Below are positions 55,774-63,343 of a stretch of 63,343 nt of DNA, piece by piece. Source of the DNA: CAZEGV01 sp964511645 (GTDB lineage: Bacteria; Bacteroidota; Bacteroidia; Cytophagales; JAAEPT01); NCBI GenBank assembly GCA_964511645.1, contig CAZEGV010000006.1:1-63343 (forward strand), written 5' to 3'. A program made the position numbers and the translations under genes. The notes under the pieces are model-generated. The model was not told the origin of the DNA and ran no database searches. It saw nothing but the letters and a program-made list of their open reading frames with translations. The stretch's first letter is position 1, and each line of letters begins with the position of its first letter.

Positions 55774-56583
55774 ATGAAAAAATTAATATACATAACAGCA
55801 ATAGCGTTCGGACTGTTTAGTTTTACGAGCGATATAGGTCAGAACAAAACCCACATAACAAACTTTGCTTTTGATAAAGGAGAAGTCTTGACTTATCGCC
55901 TGCATTATGGGATTTTTAATGCAGGAGTAGCAACACTTAAAGTTGATAAAACATTACATACCGTAAAAAACAAAAAGACTTACAGAATGGATGTGATAGG
56001 ATCTTCAGTAGGGGTCTTTAGAGGAATACTTAAGATCGACGACTTTTTTAGGTCCTATGTAGACACTGAATCATTAACCCCTCGTAAATTCTTTAGAGAA
56101 GTAAAAGAAGGAAATTACTATCTAAAAGAAGACGTATTTTTCTACCCTGCTACCAAAAAAATAAAAGTGTTACACACTAACCGACACGATGAGAAAAAAG
56201 TGAACGAATTCTCTGTACCGACTAACGTACATGATATCATCTCTGGATTCTATTACCTACGTAATATCGACTGGAGTTCTAAAAATAAAGGAGACAAAGT
56301 ACGTATCAAAGCATTCTTTGAAGACCAACTATTTGATATGGAAATCGTTTATAAAGGAAAAACAAAAGTACGTACCAAATATGGGAAAATACACGCTATA
56401 AAACTAGCACCAATAATGCCTGACAATGACCTATTTGAAGGAGAAGATGCAATAGAGTTTTACTTATCAGACGACAAAAATCATGTACCTCTTAAAGTGA
56501 GAGCCAAAATGTTTGTAGGAGCAGTAGAGCTTGATATAAAAGCATACAAAAATCTTAAATATAAATTAAATAAAGTAAAATAA
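55774..56583 (+). CDS. DUF3108 periplasmic protein
   Basis: The 269-residue product has a signal peptide MKKLIYITAIAFGLFSFTS. The DUF3108 pattern includes FDKGEVLTYRLHYGIFNAGVATLKV, the central DDFFRSYVDTESLTPRKFFREV and LAPIMPDNDLFEGEDAIEFYLSDDKNHVPLKVRAKMFVG. The family is a beta-rich single domain of unknown function, related to the LolA/LolB-like lipocalin-type superfamily. Its stop overlaps the start of the TlpA-like gene by one base, so they are coupled. Codon use here is richer in A and C than in the neighbours. Confidence 0.88.
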   Translation: MKKLIYITAIAFGLFSFTSDIGQNKTHITNFAFDKGEVLTYRLHYGIFNAGVATLKVDKTLHTVKNKKTYRMDVIGSSVGVFRGILKIDDFFRSYVDTESLTPRKFFREVKEGNYYLKEDVFFYPATKKIKVLHTNRHDEKKVNEFSVPTNVHDIISGFYYLRNIDWSSKNKGDKVRIKAFFEDQLFDMEIVYKGKTKVRTKYGKIHAIKLAPIMPDNDLFEGEDAIEFYLSDDKNHVPLKVRAKMFVGAVELDIKAYKNLKYKLNKVK

Positions 56584-57908
56584 TGTTGAAAAAAATCATA
56601 AACTTACTACTCTGTGTAGTTGCACTGCAAACAGCCGTAGCACAAACCAAAGTAAAAGGAATAACAGAAGAAAAAGACCTAACAGGAAAAATATACATTA
56701 GCCAATATTTTAACCACTACTTGGTACTGGTTGACTCTGCTGAAATTAAAAAAGGGAAATTCAAATTCAGTCAGCAATTCCCTACGGGAATGTACGAATT
56801 AGGATATAAAAACACTTCTCTACCAGTAATATTAGAAGGAGAAGAAATTATTTTCTCGTTAAAGCTATCCCCTACTCTGCGGTTAAACGCTATAAAAGAC
56901 GGTTCTCAAGCCACTATCGAATACGACTTGTACCGAGGACATAACCAAAGTTTTGACCAGCAAGCACAAGCACTTAACACTTCCGCTACACAAATAGCCT
57001 CTCTAAGGCAAACCAACCCCCAAGCATACAATACGCAAATCACAAACCTCAGACAGTCTTGGGATTCGCTACAACTCGCACACAATAAATACATCCATTT
57101 ATTGGCAGAAAAAGTAAAAAGCCCTTTCCTCAAAGACGTTTGTAAGTTATTAGCATTAGACGAAAACAATAAAGACAAATACCTACAAGCCGCAGACTTT
57201 AAGGACGAGAGATTTACTAGAGGGACATTCCTGTCTCGAAAAATCAACACCTACTTTTTGCAAGTCTCTCAGCTCAACAGTAGTAATCTAATCCCTGAGA
57301 TGGATGGACTACTCATACTTGCCCCAAAACAATCGAAAAACAGAGAAGTTGTATACGAAACAGCCATTGCTACCATCGCCAACTTTGACATGACAACTGC
57401 AAAACAATACGCCCGACAATACCTAAACGAATACCCGAAATCTATTTATGCAAAAGCTTGGATGTCCAAATTCCCCGTAGATATAGGCGATCCAATCAAA
57501 GAAATATCAGCCTTATCACCAGACCGAAAAACAAGTTACAAACTATCAGAACTCAAAGGAAAAGTGGTCTTATTAGATTTTTGGGCATCTTGGTGTGGTC
57601 CCTGCATCCGAGAAATGCCAAACGTAGTAGCCGCCTACAACAAATACCACAACAAAGGATTCGAAATCTTTAGCGTCTCTTTAGATACAGACGTTTCACG
57701 ATGGAAAACCGCCATTGACCGATTCAATATGACTTGGCCGTACCACGTATCCCAACTTAACAAATGGCAATCAACCGCCGCAAGAGACTATGGAGTACGA
57801 GGAATTCCATTTATGCTATTGATTGACGAAAACGGAACAATCGTAGCCAAAAACTTAAGAGGACAAGAACTAGAAAAATCTCTAGCAAAAATATTTGAAG
57901 GAAAATAA
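56583..57908 (+). CDS. TlpA-like thioredoxin with DUF4369 domain
   Basis: The 441-residue product has a signal peptide (INLLLCVVALQTAVAQ). An N-terminal DUF4369 beta domain (about residues 22-115) is followed by a helical segment rich in Gln/Asn and a C-terminal TlpA/AhpC-TSA fold. The redox motif WASWCGPCIREMPN lies at about residue 337, and the cis-Pro loop is RGIPFMLLID. The protein reduces or isomerises disulfides in the periplasm, for example for cytochrome c assembly. It is coupled to the DUF3108 gene upstream. Confidence 0.93.
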   Translation: MLKKIINLLLCVVALQTAVAQTKVKGITEEKDLTGKIYISQYFNHYLVLVDSAEIKKGKFKFSQQFPTGMYELGYKNTSLPVILEGEEIIFSLKLSPTLRLNAIKDGSQATIEYDLYRGHNQSFDQQAQALNTSATQIASLRQTNPQAYNTQITNLRQSWDSLQLAHNKYIHLLAEKVKSPFLKDVCKLLALDENNKDKYLQAADFKDERFTRGTFLSRKINTYFLQVSQLNSSNLIPEMDGLLILAPKQSKNREVVYETAIATIANFDMTTAKQYARQYLNEYPKSIYAKAWMSKFPVDIGDPIKEISALSPDRKTSYKLSELKGKVVLLDFWASWCGPCIREMPNVVAAYNKYHNKGFEIFSVSLDTDVSRWKTAIDRFNMTWPYHVSQLNKWQSTAARDYGVRGIPFMLLIDENGTIVAKNLRGQELEKSLAKIFEGK

Positions 57909-57919
57909 AAATTATTAGG

Positions 57920-58045
57920 AGCTCCCCCCACTCGCCAAAAAGGCAAGCTCGTGGGGTCGAGCTATCCGTTCCAATCTTCCCGATGAAAAATCGGAAAGGA
58001 TTTCCACTTCTATCCCTAAGCCACATCACAGCTATCGCTGTGATT
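57920..58045 (-). repeat. REP-like dispersed intergenic repeat, copy R7
   Basis: CCCCCCACTCGCC, GTCGAGCTATCCGTTCC, the stem CCCGAT-GAAA-ATCGG, AAGGATTTCCACTTC and ATCCCTAAGCC are present, so both flanks are intact. A final hairpin ATCACAGCTATCGCTGTGAT follows at 58026-58045. Confidence 0.82.
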
Positions 58046-58062
58046 TTAATAAAATTAAAACT

Positions 58063-58782
58063 ATGAAAAAATCAAAAATCAGTTTTGAATCTCTCGTTAT
58101 AGGTGAGACAGAAGCTTATTTTGTTTTAAACAAACCACCCTTTGTCTCTTCTCTGGATGACAGACATGAAGCCAATAGTATTATTCAGCTCACCAAATCC
58201 TACAATGATGACTATCAAGTCTGTCATCGCCTCGATAAAGAAACATCAGGCATAATTATTATTGCCAAAAACGCAACAGCATACAGACATCTTTCTATGC
58301 AATTTGAACACCGCACAGTAGACAAGATTTACCATGCAGTAGTAGATGGCTTACATGAATTTAAAGATATTCAAGTAGACATGCCTTTAAGAACCACCTC
58401 CAGAGGAAAAGTAGTCATAGACTTTGAAAAAGGGAAAACCTCTCAAACCAAAATCAAAACCGTAAAACTCTACAAACGACATACCCTAATCCATTGCAAA
58501 CCACTCACAGGAAGAATGCATCAAATACGGGTACACGCTCAATACCTAAAAGCACCACTCGCAGGAGATATCATATACGGCGGAGAACCCGTTTTTCTCT
58601 CTCAATTAAAAAAGAAATTTAACCTTAAAAAAGACACTGAAGAAAGACCTATTATGCAACGAGTAGCCCTACACGCAGCAGAAGTTTCTTTCCAAGACTT
58701 ATCAGGAGAAATGTGTAACTTCGTTGCACCTTACCCTAAAGACTTATCAGTATTAATCAAACAATTAGAAAAAAACATATAA
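58063..58782 (+). CDS. RluA-family pseudouridine synthase
   Basis: The 239-residue enzyme has the catalytic motif VCHRLDKETSGIIIIAKN, followed by LIHCKPLTGRMHQIRVHAQYLKAPLAGDIIYGGE. It lacks an S4 domain and is therefore RluA/TruC-like. The substrate site is unknown. It is a second RluA-type enzyme in the window besides the one at 53783; the two are only moderately similar. A small secreted-protein gene follows 5 bp downstream. Confidence 0.93.
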   Translation: MKKSKISFESLVIGETEAYFVLNKPPFVSSLDDRHEANSIIQLTKSYNDDYQVCHRLDKETSGIIIIAKNATAYRHLSMQFEHRTVDKIYHAVVDGLHEFKDIQVDMPLRTTSRGKVVIDFEKGKTSQTKIKTVKLYKRHTLIHCKPLTGRMHQIRVHAQYLKAPLAGDIIYGGEPVFLSQLKKKFNLKKDTEERPIMQRVALHAAEVSFQDLSGEMCNFVAPYPKDLSVLIKQLEKNI

Positions 58783-58787
58783 ATATT

Positions 58788-59303
58788 ATGAAAAAAATAA
58801 TTTTATTATTCGTCAGTTTAATATTCTTTAACCTCTCATCTTACGCCCAACAAGAAGGGTTAACAGAAGAGCAAAAAGAAATTATGGGAGAACTTTTTGG
58901 AGTGAACCAATCAAACATCACAATAGACATAGATAAAAAATTATTTCCGCAACAAATAGGCGGGATGTATATGTCTCAAAAACCAATGGCAATCCTCAAA
59001 ACAAAAGTTGAAGCCAAAACGTTTGAACAGATAAAAATAAAGTTTAATAAAGACAAACAAGAAAAGGGGATTACTGTAGAAGAAAAAGGAAGTTTCCAGC
59101 ATAACGGACAGGAATACTTATACGCAATTGGGACTGCTATGATAGAAGGTAAAAAAATGAAAATGCAGATGTACGCATTCAAAGCAGATGACAAATCAAC
59201 CGCTACTATTATCGGAATGTATGAACTAATCGCCGAAGTAGATTATGCGGCAGCCATCAAAAAATCAGCACTAAGTGCTAAAGTCATAAATGTCAAAAAG
59301 TAA
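58788..59303 (+). CDS. Small secreted protein, unknown
   Basis: The 171-residue product has a signal peptide MKKIILLFVSLIFFNLSSYAQ. The mature part is Lys- and Gln-rich, with KTKVEAKTFEQIKIKFNKDKQEKGITVEEKG and MKMQMYAFKADDKSTATIIGMYE, resembling a small beta-sheet domain for an envelope-associated role. Family not recognised. It overlaps the alkyltransferase-like gene by 14 bp, so the three genes 58063-59616 form a likely operon. Confidence 0.65.
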   Translation: MKKIILLFVSLIFFNLSSYAQQEGLTEEQKEIMGELFGVNQSNITIDIDKKLFPQQIGGMYMSQKPMAILKTKVEAKTFEQIKIKFNKDKQEKGITVEEKGSFQHNGQEYLYAIGTAMIEGKKMKMQMYAFKADDKSTATIIGMYELIAEVDYAAAIKKSALSAKVINVKK

Positions 59304-59616
59304 TTACCTTAACGACGTCCATCAAGTAGCAGAGCTTATCCCCAAAGGACGGGTCACCTCTTATGGTGCTATTGCCGAGTATCTAGGCATGAAAAGTGGT
59401 GCGAGATTAGTTGGTTGGGCAATGAATGCTGCCCATAGCAATCCTAAAGTGCCAGCACATCGAGTAGTCAACAGAAATGGCTTACTAACAGGGAAAGCAC
59501 ATTTTGCTACACCTACCCGTATGCAAGAGCTATTAGAAGCAGAAGGCATCAAAGTACTTGATGAGCAAGTAGTCAATTTTCAAAATATTTTTTGGAACCC
59601 CCTTATCGAATTGTAA
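59290..59616 (+). CDS. Alkyltransferase-like protein (ATL)
   Basis: The 108-residue protein is related to the C-terminal domain of O6-methylguanine-DNA methyltransferase: LIPKGRVTSYGAIAEYLGMKSGARLVGWAMNAAHSNPKVPAHRVVNRNGLLTGKAHF. In active methyltransferases the motif is P-C-H-R-V; here the active-site Cys is replaced by Ala (PAHRV). The product should therefore bind O6-alkylguanine without repairing it and pass the lesion to nucleotide excision repair. The length fits stand-alone ATL proteins. Confidence 0.9.
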   Translation: MSKSNYLNDVHQVAELIPKGRVTSYGAIAEYLGMKSGARLVGWAMNAAHSNPKVPAHRVVNRNGLLTGKAHFATPTRMQELLEAEGIKVLDEQVVNFQNIFWNPLIEL

Positions 59617-59687
59617 ACAGTCATTACTAGAATTAAGTTATGTCATTATATTTTCATTCGCTTAATTCATATTTTTTTAGATAAAAT

Positions 59688-59715
59688 GTTTAGATTTGTG
59701 TTCTAAAATCTAAAC
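59688..59715. promoter_or_regulatory. Inverted repeat over the ilvD -7 box
   Basis: The 10-bp inverted repeat GTTTAGATTT-8 bp-AAATCTAAAC contains TAGATTTG (59691-59698), a match to TAnnTTTG. A dyad centred on a promoter box suggests a repressor site. The 150-bp gap before ilvD has nothing else of note. Confidence 0.5.
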
Positions 59716-59766
59716 CAAGACATCGATCAGGTAAAGATTTTTCGTAACATTTATAATTCAATCATT

Positions 59767-61449
59767 ATGTGTGTAGAAATTAACAAATATAGTAAAACAA
59801 TTACCCTAGACGAATCTCAACCTGCTTCACAAGCGATGCTATACGCAGTAGGCTTAGACGAAAAAGACATGTCCAAAGCACAAGTAGGCATTGTATCCAC
59901 AGGTTATGAAGGAAATCCCTGTAATATGCATCTCAACAGCTTTGCTGAGGATGTGAAAGTTAGCGTACAAGATTCTGGGCTTATTGGACTTATCTTTCAC
60001 ACGATAGGAGTTTCTGACGGTATTTCTAACGGTACAGAAGGAATGAAGTTTTCGTTAGTATCTCGTGACATTATAGCCGACTCTATAGAAACAGTAGTTA
60101 ATGCACAATATTATGATGCAGTAGTGCCAATCGTAGGTTGTGATAAAAACATGCCTGGAGCCATGATAGCAATGGGGAGACTTAACCGACCAGGGATTTT
60201 GGTATATGGGGGCACAATCAAAGCAGGAAAATGGAAAGGAGAAGATTTGAATATTGTATCAGCATTTGAAGCTTATGGCTCTAAGCTAAAAGGCAGTATC
60301 TCTGATGAAGATTACAAAGGGATTATTCAAAACTCAATACCAGGGCCTGGTGCTTGCGGAGGCATGTATACTGCCAATACAATGTCTTCTACTATAGAAG
60401 CATTAGGTATGAGTTTGCCCTACTCATCATCTAATCCTGCGGTAAGTGACGAGAAAAAAATTGAACTCTTAAAAGTAGGAGATGCTATCCGTAATTTGAT
60501 GGAAAAAGACATCAAACCTCGTGATATCATGACCCGTAAATCTTTTGAAAATGCTTTGCGTATTTTAATGATTTTGGGTGGGTCTACCAATGCAACAATG
60601 CACTTGATAGCCATGGCAAAATCAGTAAATGTAAAACTAACTTTAGATGATTTTCAAAAATTCGCTGATGAAACCCCATTTTTAGCCAATCTTAAACCTT
60701 CAGGAAAATACCTCATGCAAGACCTCCATGCAATTGGTGGTGTACCAGCAGTAATGAAATATTTACTAGATAATGGCTTGTTACATGGTGATTGTTTAAC
60801 TGTAACAGGAAAAACAATAGCAGAAAATTTAGCAGATGTACCTGGGTTTCCAGAAGGACAAGATGTTATCTTACCATTAGAAAATCCAATTAAACCAGAA
60901 GGACATTTACAAATTTTGTATGGCAACCTAGCTACAGAAGGATCTGTAGCCAAAGTAACTGGAAAAGAAGGAGAAGTATTTGAAGGACCTGCTCGTGTAT
61001 ATGATGATGAGTTTGCTGCCATAAAAGGTATTGGAGAAGAAGTAAAAGCAGGAGAAGTAATTGTCATTAGATATTCTGGACCTAAAGGAGCACCAGGTAT
61101 GCCAGAGATGCTTAAGCCAACAGCTGCGGTAATGGGGGCTGGACTAGGCAAAAGCGTAGCACTGATTACTGACGGAAGATTTTCTGGAGGTTCTCACGGT
61201 TTTGTAGTAGGTCATGTTACGCCAGAAGCACAAGAAGGGGGATTGATTGCCTTGGTGCAAAATGGTGATATGATTAAAATAGACGCTATTAATAATAAAC
61301 TAGACTTATTACTAGATGAATCTGAAATAGACAGAAGACGTAGTCTATGGTCTAAGCCAGCGTATAGAGCTACAAATGGTGTGCTTAGAAAATATATTGC
61401 TACAGTTAAATCCGCATCAGAAGGATGTGTAACTGATGAAATAGATTAA
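59767..61449 (+). CDS. ilvD: Dihydroxy-acid dehydratase
   Basis: The 560-residue enzyme dehydrates dihydroxy-isovalerate and dihydroxy-methylvalerate in valine, isoleucine and leucine synthesis. Cluster cysteines are in GNPCNMHLNSF, VGCDKNMPGAMIAMGRLN and GPGACGGMYTANTMSS. The C-terminal ALITDGRFSGGSHGFVVGHVTPEA is diagnostic. The start ATGTGTGTAGAAATT follows a putative operator. leuA follows after a 245-bp leader region, but ilvB, ilvN and ilvC are not visible in the window. Confidence 0.97.
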   Translation: MCVEINKYSKTITLDESQPASQAMLYAVGLDEKDMSKAQVGIVSTGYEGNPCNMHLNSFAEDVKVSVQDSGLIGLIFHTIGVSDGISNGTEGMKFSLVSRDIIADSIETVVNAQYYDAVVPIVGCDKNMPGAMIAMGRLNRPGILVYGGTIKAGKWKGEDLNIVSAFEAYGSKLKGSISDEDYKGIIQNSIPGPGACGGMYTANTMSSTIEALGMSLPYSSSNPAVSDEKKIELLKVGDAIRNLMEKDIKPRDIMTRKSFENALRILMILGGSTNATMHLIAMAKSVNVKLTLDDFQKFADETPFLANLKPSGKYLMQDLHAIGGVPAVMKYLLDNGLLHGDCLTVTGKTIAENLADVPGFPEGQDVILPLENPIKPEGHLQILYGNLATEGSVAKVTGKEGEVFEGPARVYDDEFAAIKGIGEEVKAGEVIVIRYSGPKGAPGMPEMLKPTAAVMGAGLGKSVALITDGRFSGGSHGFVVGHVTPEAQEGGLIALVQNGDMIKIDAINNKLDLLLDESEIDRRRSLWSKPAYRATNGVLRKYIATVKSASEGCVTDEID

Positions 61450-61504
61450 ATTAGCCCAGACAAAATATCTTTTTTAAAGAAATTAAATTTCTCTAAAAGG
61501 CATC

Positions 61505-61536
61505 TTGTGTTTATTTAGAAAAAAATCATATCTTTG
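61505..61536 (+). promoter_or_regulatory. Promoter of the leuA leader
   Basis: TATCTTTG at 61529-61536 (TAnnTTTG) has TTG at 61505-61507 about 21 bp upstream. Transcription would start close to the leader peptide ATG at 61546. Confidence 0.6.
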
Positions 61537-61545
61537 TATTATAAA

Positions 61546-61602
61546 ATGTACACAAATCGTTCATATAACGCCCTCATAAACCGTCTTCTGTTTTTACAAT
61601 AG
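61546..61602 (+). CDS. Putative leucine leader peptide
   Basis: The 18-codon ORF MYTNRSYNALINRLLFLQ ends in TAG. Four of its last ten residues are Leu (CTC, CTT, CTG and TTA codons) with one Ile. It lies directly behind a promoter and 29 bp before a strong terminator hairpin that ends 20 bp before leuA. This is the classic plan of amino-acid attenuation: ribosome stalling at Leu codons would favour read-through. It is too short for ordinary gene prediction. I did not work out the alternative antiterminator structure. Confidence 0.6.
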   Translation: MYTNRSYNALINRLLFLQ

Positions 61603-61630
61603 AGCGTAGTGTGGTGTATATAAAGTAATT

Positions 61631-61674
61631 AAAAATCGACCATTCTACTACAAATAGGATGGTCGATTTTTTTA
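61631..61674 (+). terminator. Attenuator-type terminator upstream of leuA
   Basis: The perfect 13-bp stem AAAAATCGACCAT / ATGGTCGATTTTT has a 15-base loop and is followed by TT. It is placed between the leader peptide and the leuA start, so it terminates before the structural gene. Confidence 0.8.
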
Positions 61675-61694
61675 TATCAAAAATAATAATATAG

Positions 61695-63188
61695 ATGGCA
61701 GATAAAGTATATGTGTTTGACACAACTTTGAGAGATGGAGAGCAGGCACCAGGGTGTCAGTTAAATACAGTAGAAAAAATTGAAATAGCCTTAGCTTTAG
61801 AAGAGATGGGGGTAGATATCCTTGAAGCAGGTTTTCCTATTTCTAGTCCAGGGGATTTTAATTCTATTATAGAAGTGTCTAAAGCAGTATCCAATCCAGT
61901 GATATGTGCTTTGACTCGTGCTGTACAAAAAGACATTGACTGTGCTGCCGATTCACTTAGATATGCTAGGGTAGGGCGTATCCATACAGGTATTGGTGCT
62001 TCCGACATTCACATCAAACATAAATTACGTACAACACACGAAACTATTTTGGAAAAAGCAGCTTGGGCAACTAAGTACGCTAAAAATAAAGTAGAGCAAG
62101 TAGAATTTTTTTGTGAAGACGCTGGACGTGCCGATGTAGAGTTTTTGGCAAGATTGGTAGAAACTGTAATTGCTAATGGTGCAGATGTTGTAAACATCCC
62201 AGATACTACAGGTTATTGCTTGCCAGAGCAATATGGTGCAATAATGGCTTATTTGATGAATAATGTGCCAAATATTGATAAAGCCATCTTATCCTGTCAT
62301 TGTCATAATGACTTAGGATTGGCTACTGCTAATGCGATTGCAGGAATTCAGAACGGTGCTCGACAAATAGAAGTAACAGTAAATGGAATAGGTGAGCGTG
62401 CAGGTAATACCTCTATAGAAGAAGCTGCAATGGTCATTAAAACCCACGGAGAAGTATTGGGTTTACGTACAGACCTTGACGCAACCAAAATATATGGCGT
62501 TAGTAAAATGATTACACGTTTGATGCGTATGCCTGTACAGCCTAATAAGGCAATTGTAGGCCGTAACGCCTTTGCACATTCATCAGGGATTCACCAAGAT
62601 GGTGTATTGAAGAATAGAGAAAACTATGAAATTATCAATCCTAAAGATGTAGGCTATCCAGAGTCATCAATCATTTTGACAGCTCGTAGCGGTCGCGCTG
62701 CGTTAAAACATCATTTAGAGAGATTGAAAATTATCATTTCTAAAGACGAGTTGGATGAAGTTTATCAAAAATTCTTGAAATTAGCAGATTCCAAAAAAGA
62801 CATCACAGATGATGATTTGTTGAAGTTGATTGGCAAAGAAGTAACAGTTAGGGAACTTAGGATTGTTGATTTTGAAGTAAATAGCACCAATAAACAGTCA
62901 TCTGATGCTAAAATTACTATTAATATAGATGGGGAATTATACAAAGCAGAAGCTCACGGAAATGGACCTTTGGATGCTGCAAAAAAAGCAATAGACAAAA
63001 TAATGAAAAAAGAGGTGCGTTTAGAAGAGTACCTTGTGCAAGCCGTAACAGGTGGTTCGGATGATTTTGGAAAAGTACATATTCAAATCTCTAAAGACGG
63101 GATGTTTAGCTATGGATTTGGTGCTGATACAGATGTCATATACGCTTCTGCTCAAGCTTACCTTGAGGCAGTAAATAAAGCAAGGTAG
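61695..63188 (+). CDS. leuA: 2-isopropylmalate synthase
   Basis: The 497-residue enzyme makes isopropylmalate from 2-ketoisovalerate and acetyl-CoA, the first committed step to leucine. The TIM barrel has YVFDTTLRDGEQAPGCQL and the metal-binding LSCHCHNDLGLATANAIAGIQNGARQIEVTVNGIGERAGNTSIEE. The C-terminal LeuA allosteric domain (about residues 390-497, DGELYKAEAHGNGPLDAAKKAIDKI and SKDGMFSYGFGADTDVIYASAQAYLEAVNK) binds leucine for feedback inhibition. Control appears to be double: attenuation of transcription and allostery. Confidence 0.96.
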   Translation: MADKVYVFDTTLRDGEQAPGCQLNTVEKIEIALALEEMGVDILEAGFPISSPGDFNSIIEVSKAVSNPVICALTRAVQKDIDCAADSLRYARVGRIHTGIGASDIHIKHKLRTTHETILEKAAWATKYAKNKVEQVEFFCEDAGRADVEFLARLVETVIANGADVVNIPDTTGYCLPEQYGAIMAYLMNNVPNIDKAILSCHCHNDLGLATANAIAGIQNGARQIEVTVNGIGERAGNTSIEEAAMVIKTHGEVLGLRTDLDATKIYGVSKMITRLMRMPVQPNKAIVGRNAFAHSSGIHQDGVLKNRENYEIINPKDVGYPESSIILTARSGRAALKHHLERLKIIISKDELDEVYQKFLKLADSKKDITDDDLLKLIGKEVTVRELRIVDFEVNSTNKQSSDAKITINIDGELYKAEAHGNGPLDAAKKAIDKIMKKEVRLEEYLVQAVTGGSDDFGKVHIQISKDGMFSYGFGADTDVIYASAQAYLEAVNKAR

Positions 63189-63211
63189 TTTTTTTTGTGA
63201 ATTGTAAAGGG

Positions 63212-63242
63212 AAAAAGGAGATTTATTAAACCTCCTTTTTTT
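63212..63242 (+). terminator. Intrinsic terminator after leuA
   Basis: The stem AAAAAGGAG / CTCCTTTTT has an 11-base loop and is followed by a T run. No leuC, leuD or leuB follows before the window ends. Confidence 0.8.
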
Positions 63243-63283
63243 GTTACCAAATACTTTTGAGTTGGGTGTCGTTTTATAACTAA

Positions 63284-63343
63284 TACCATTTTAACTATAA
63301 TATGAGTCTAATTTAGATTGAATTGTTTTTTGCAATATCGAGG
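63284..63343 (-). mobile_element. TTA-target MITE, partial copy at window end (copy 5)
   Basis: The first 60 bp, TACCATTTTAACTATAATATG and onward, are the inverted right end of the element. The preceding bases TAA (63281-63283) are the expected target duplication. The window stops inside it, so the gene, if any, on the other side is unseen. Confidence 0.9.

Noticed and set aside
60654..61151. 165-residue minus-strand ORF within ilvD
   Set aside because: Antisense shadow of a conserved coding region; Ser/Pro-rich composition typical of reverse-frame translation.

Overview
The window is AT-rich bacterial chromosome from a member of the Bacteroidota. Four things point there: a 2,521-residue cell-surface protein ending in a gliding-motility-associated (type IX secretion, type B) sorting domain, promoters with the Bacteroidota -7 box TAnnTTTG, the long form of IspG (about 630 residues), and several families largely confined to the phylum (GSCFA, DUF4293, CHAT-TPR proteins). 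No rRNA, tRNA, CRISPR array, prophage or complete insertion sequence was seen.

Layout. 1-3.5 kb is an accessory island: a transglutaminase-like gene cut by a mobile element, an HExxH metallopeptidase that looks like a detached polymorphic-toxin C-terminus, two lipoproteins and a small membrane protein that could be immunity genes, and a 27-bp duplicated scar. 3.5-8.7 kb is housekeeping: ispG, a MaoC hydratase, an SDR reductase and an MlaE/MlaF-type lipid ABC transporter. 8.9-10 kb is queG, split by a mobile element. 10-17.9 kb is the giant adhesin with a small secreted partner. 18.3-22.2 kb is the succinate dehydrogenase operon with a four-helix-bundle (23S rRNA IVP family) gene between sdhA and sdhB. 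22.2-26.5 kb is a 1,437-residue TPR-CHAT protein. 26.9-37.9 kb carries dnaA, lysS, a VF530 protein, a MORN/YwqK-repeat protein, an ECF sigma/anti-sigma-like pair, dihydroorotase, a Bax-inhibitor-like protein and an orphan Mod-type DNA methyltransferase. 37.9-44.4 kb has a barrel-like protein, a second TPR-CHAT protein, a di-haem cytochrome c peroxidase split by the same mobile element, and NhaD. 44.6-55 kb holds rpsF-rpsR-rplI, GSCFA, truA, an MMPL/RND exporter with VTT and SanA-like neighbours, panB and a pseudouridine synthase. 55-63.3 kb has a dead IS5-like transposase, DUF3108/TlpA genes, a second RluA-type synthase, an alkyltransferase-like protein, ilvD and leuA. leuA lies behind a leader peptide and terminator that look like a leucine attenuator.

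The strongest signal is a 157-158 bp terminal-inverted-repeat element with ends TACCA(T/G)TTTAACTATAA and a 3-bp TTA/TAA target duplication. It occurs five times, and both window ends fall inside copies. Each of the three complete copies interrupts a reading frame, and removing the element plus one target copy restores that frame exactly. One of these copies is about 16% diverged while its host frame is still open. A central hairpin is conserved among copies. A second dispersed family, seven intergenic REP-like repeats, keeps conserved flanks around stems that differ in sequence but remain paired.
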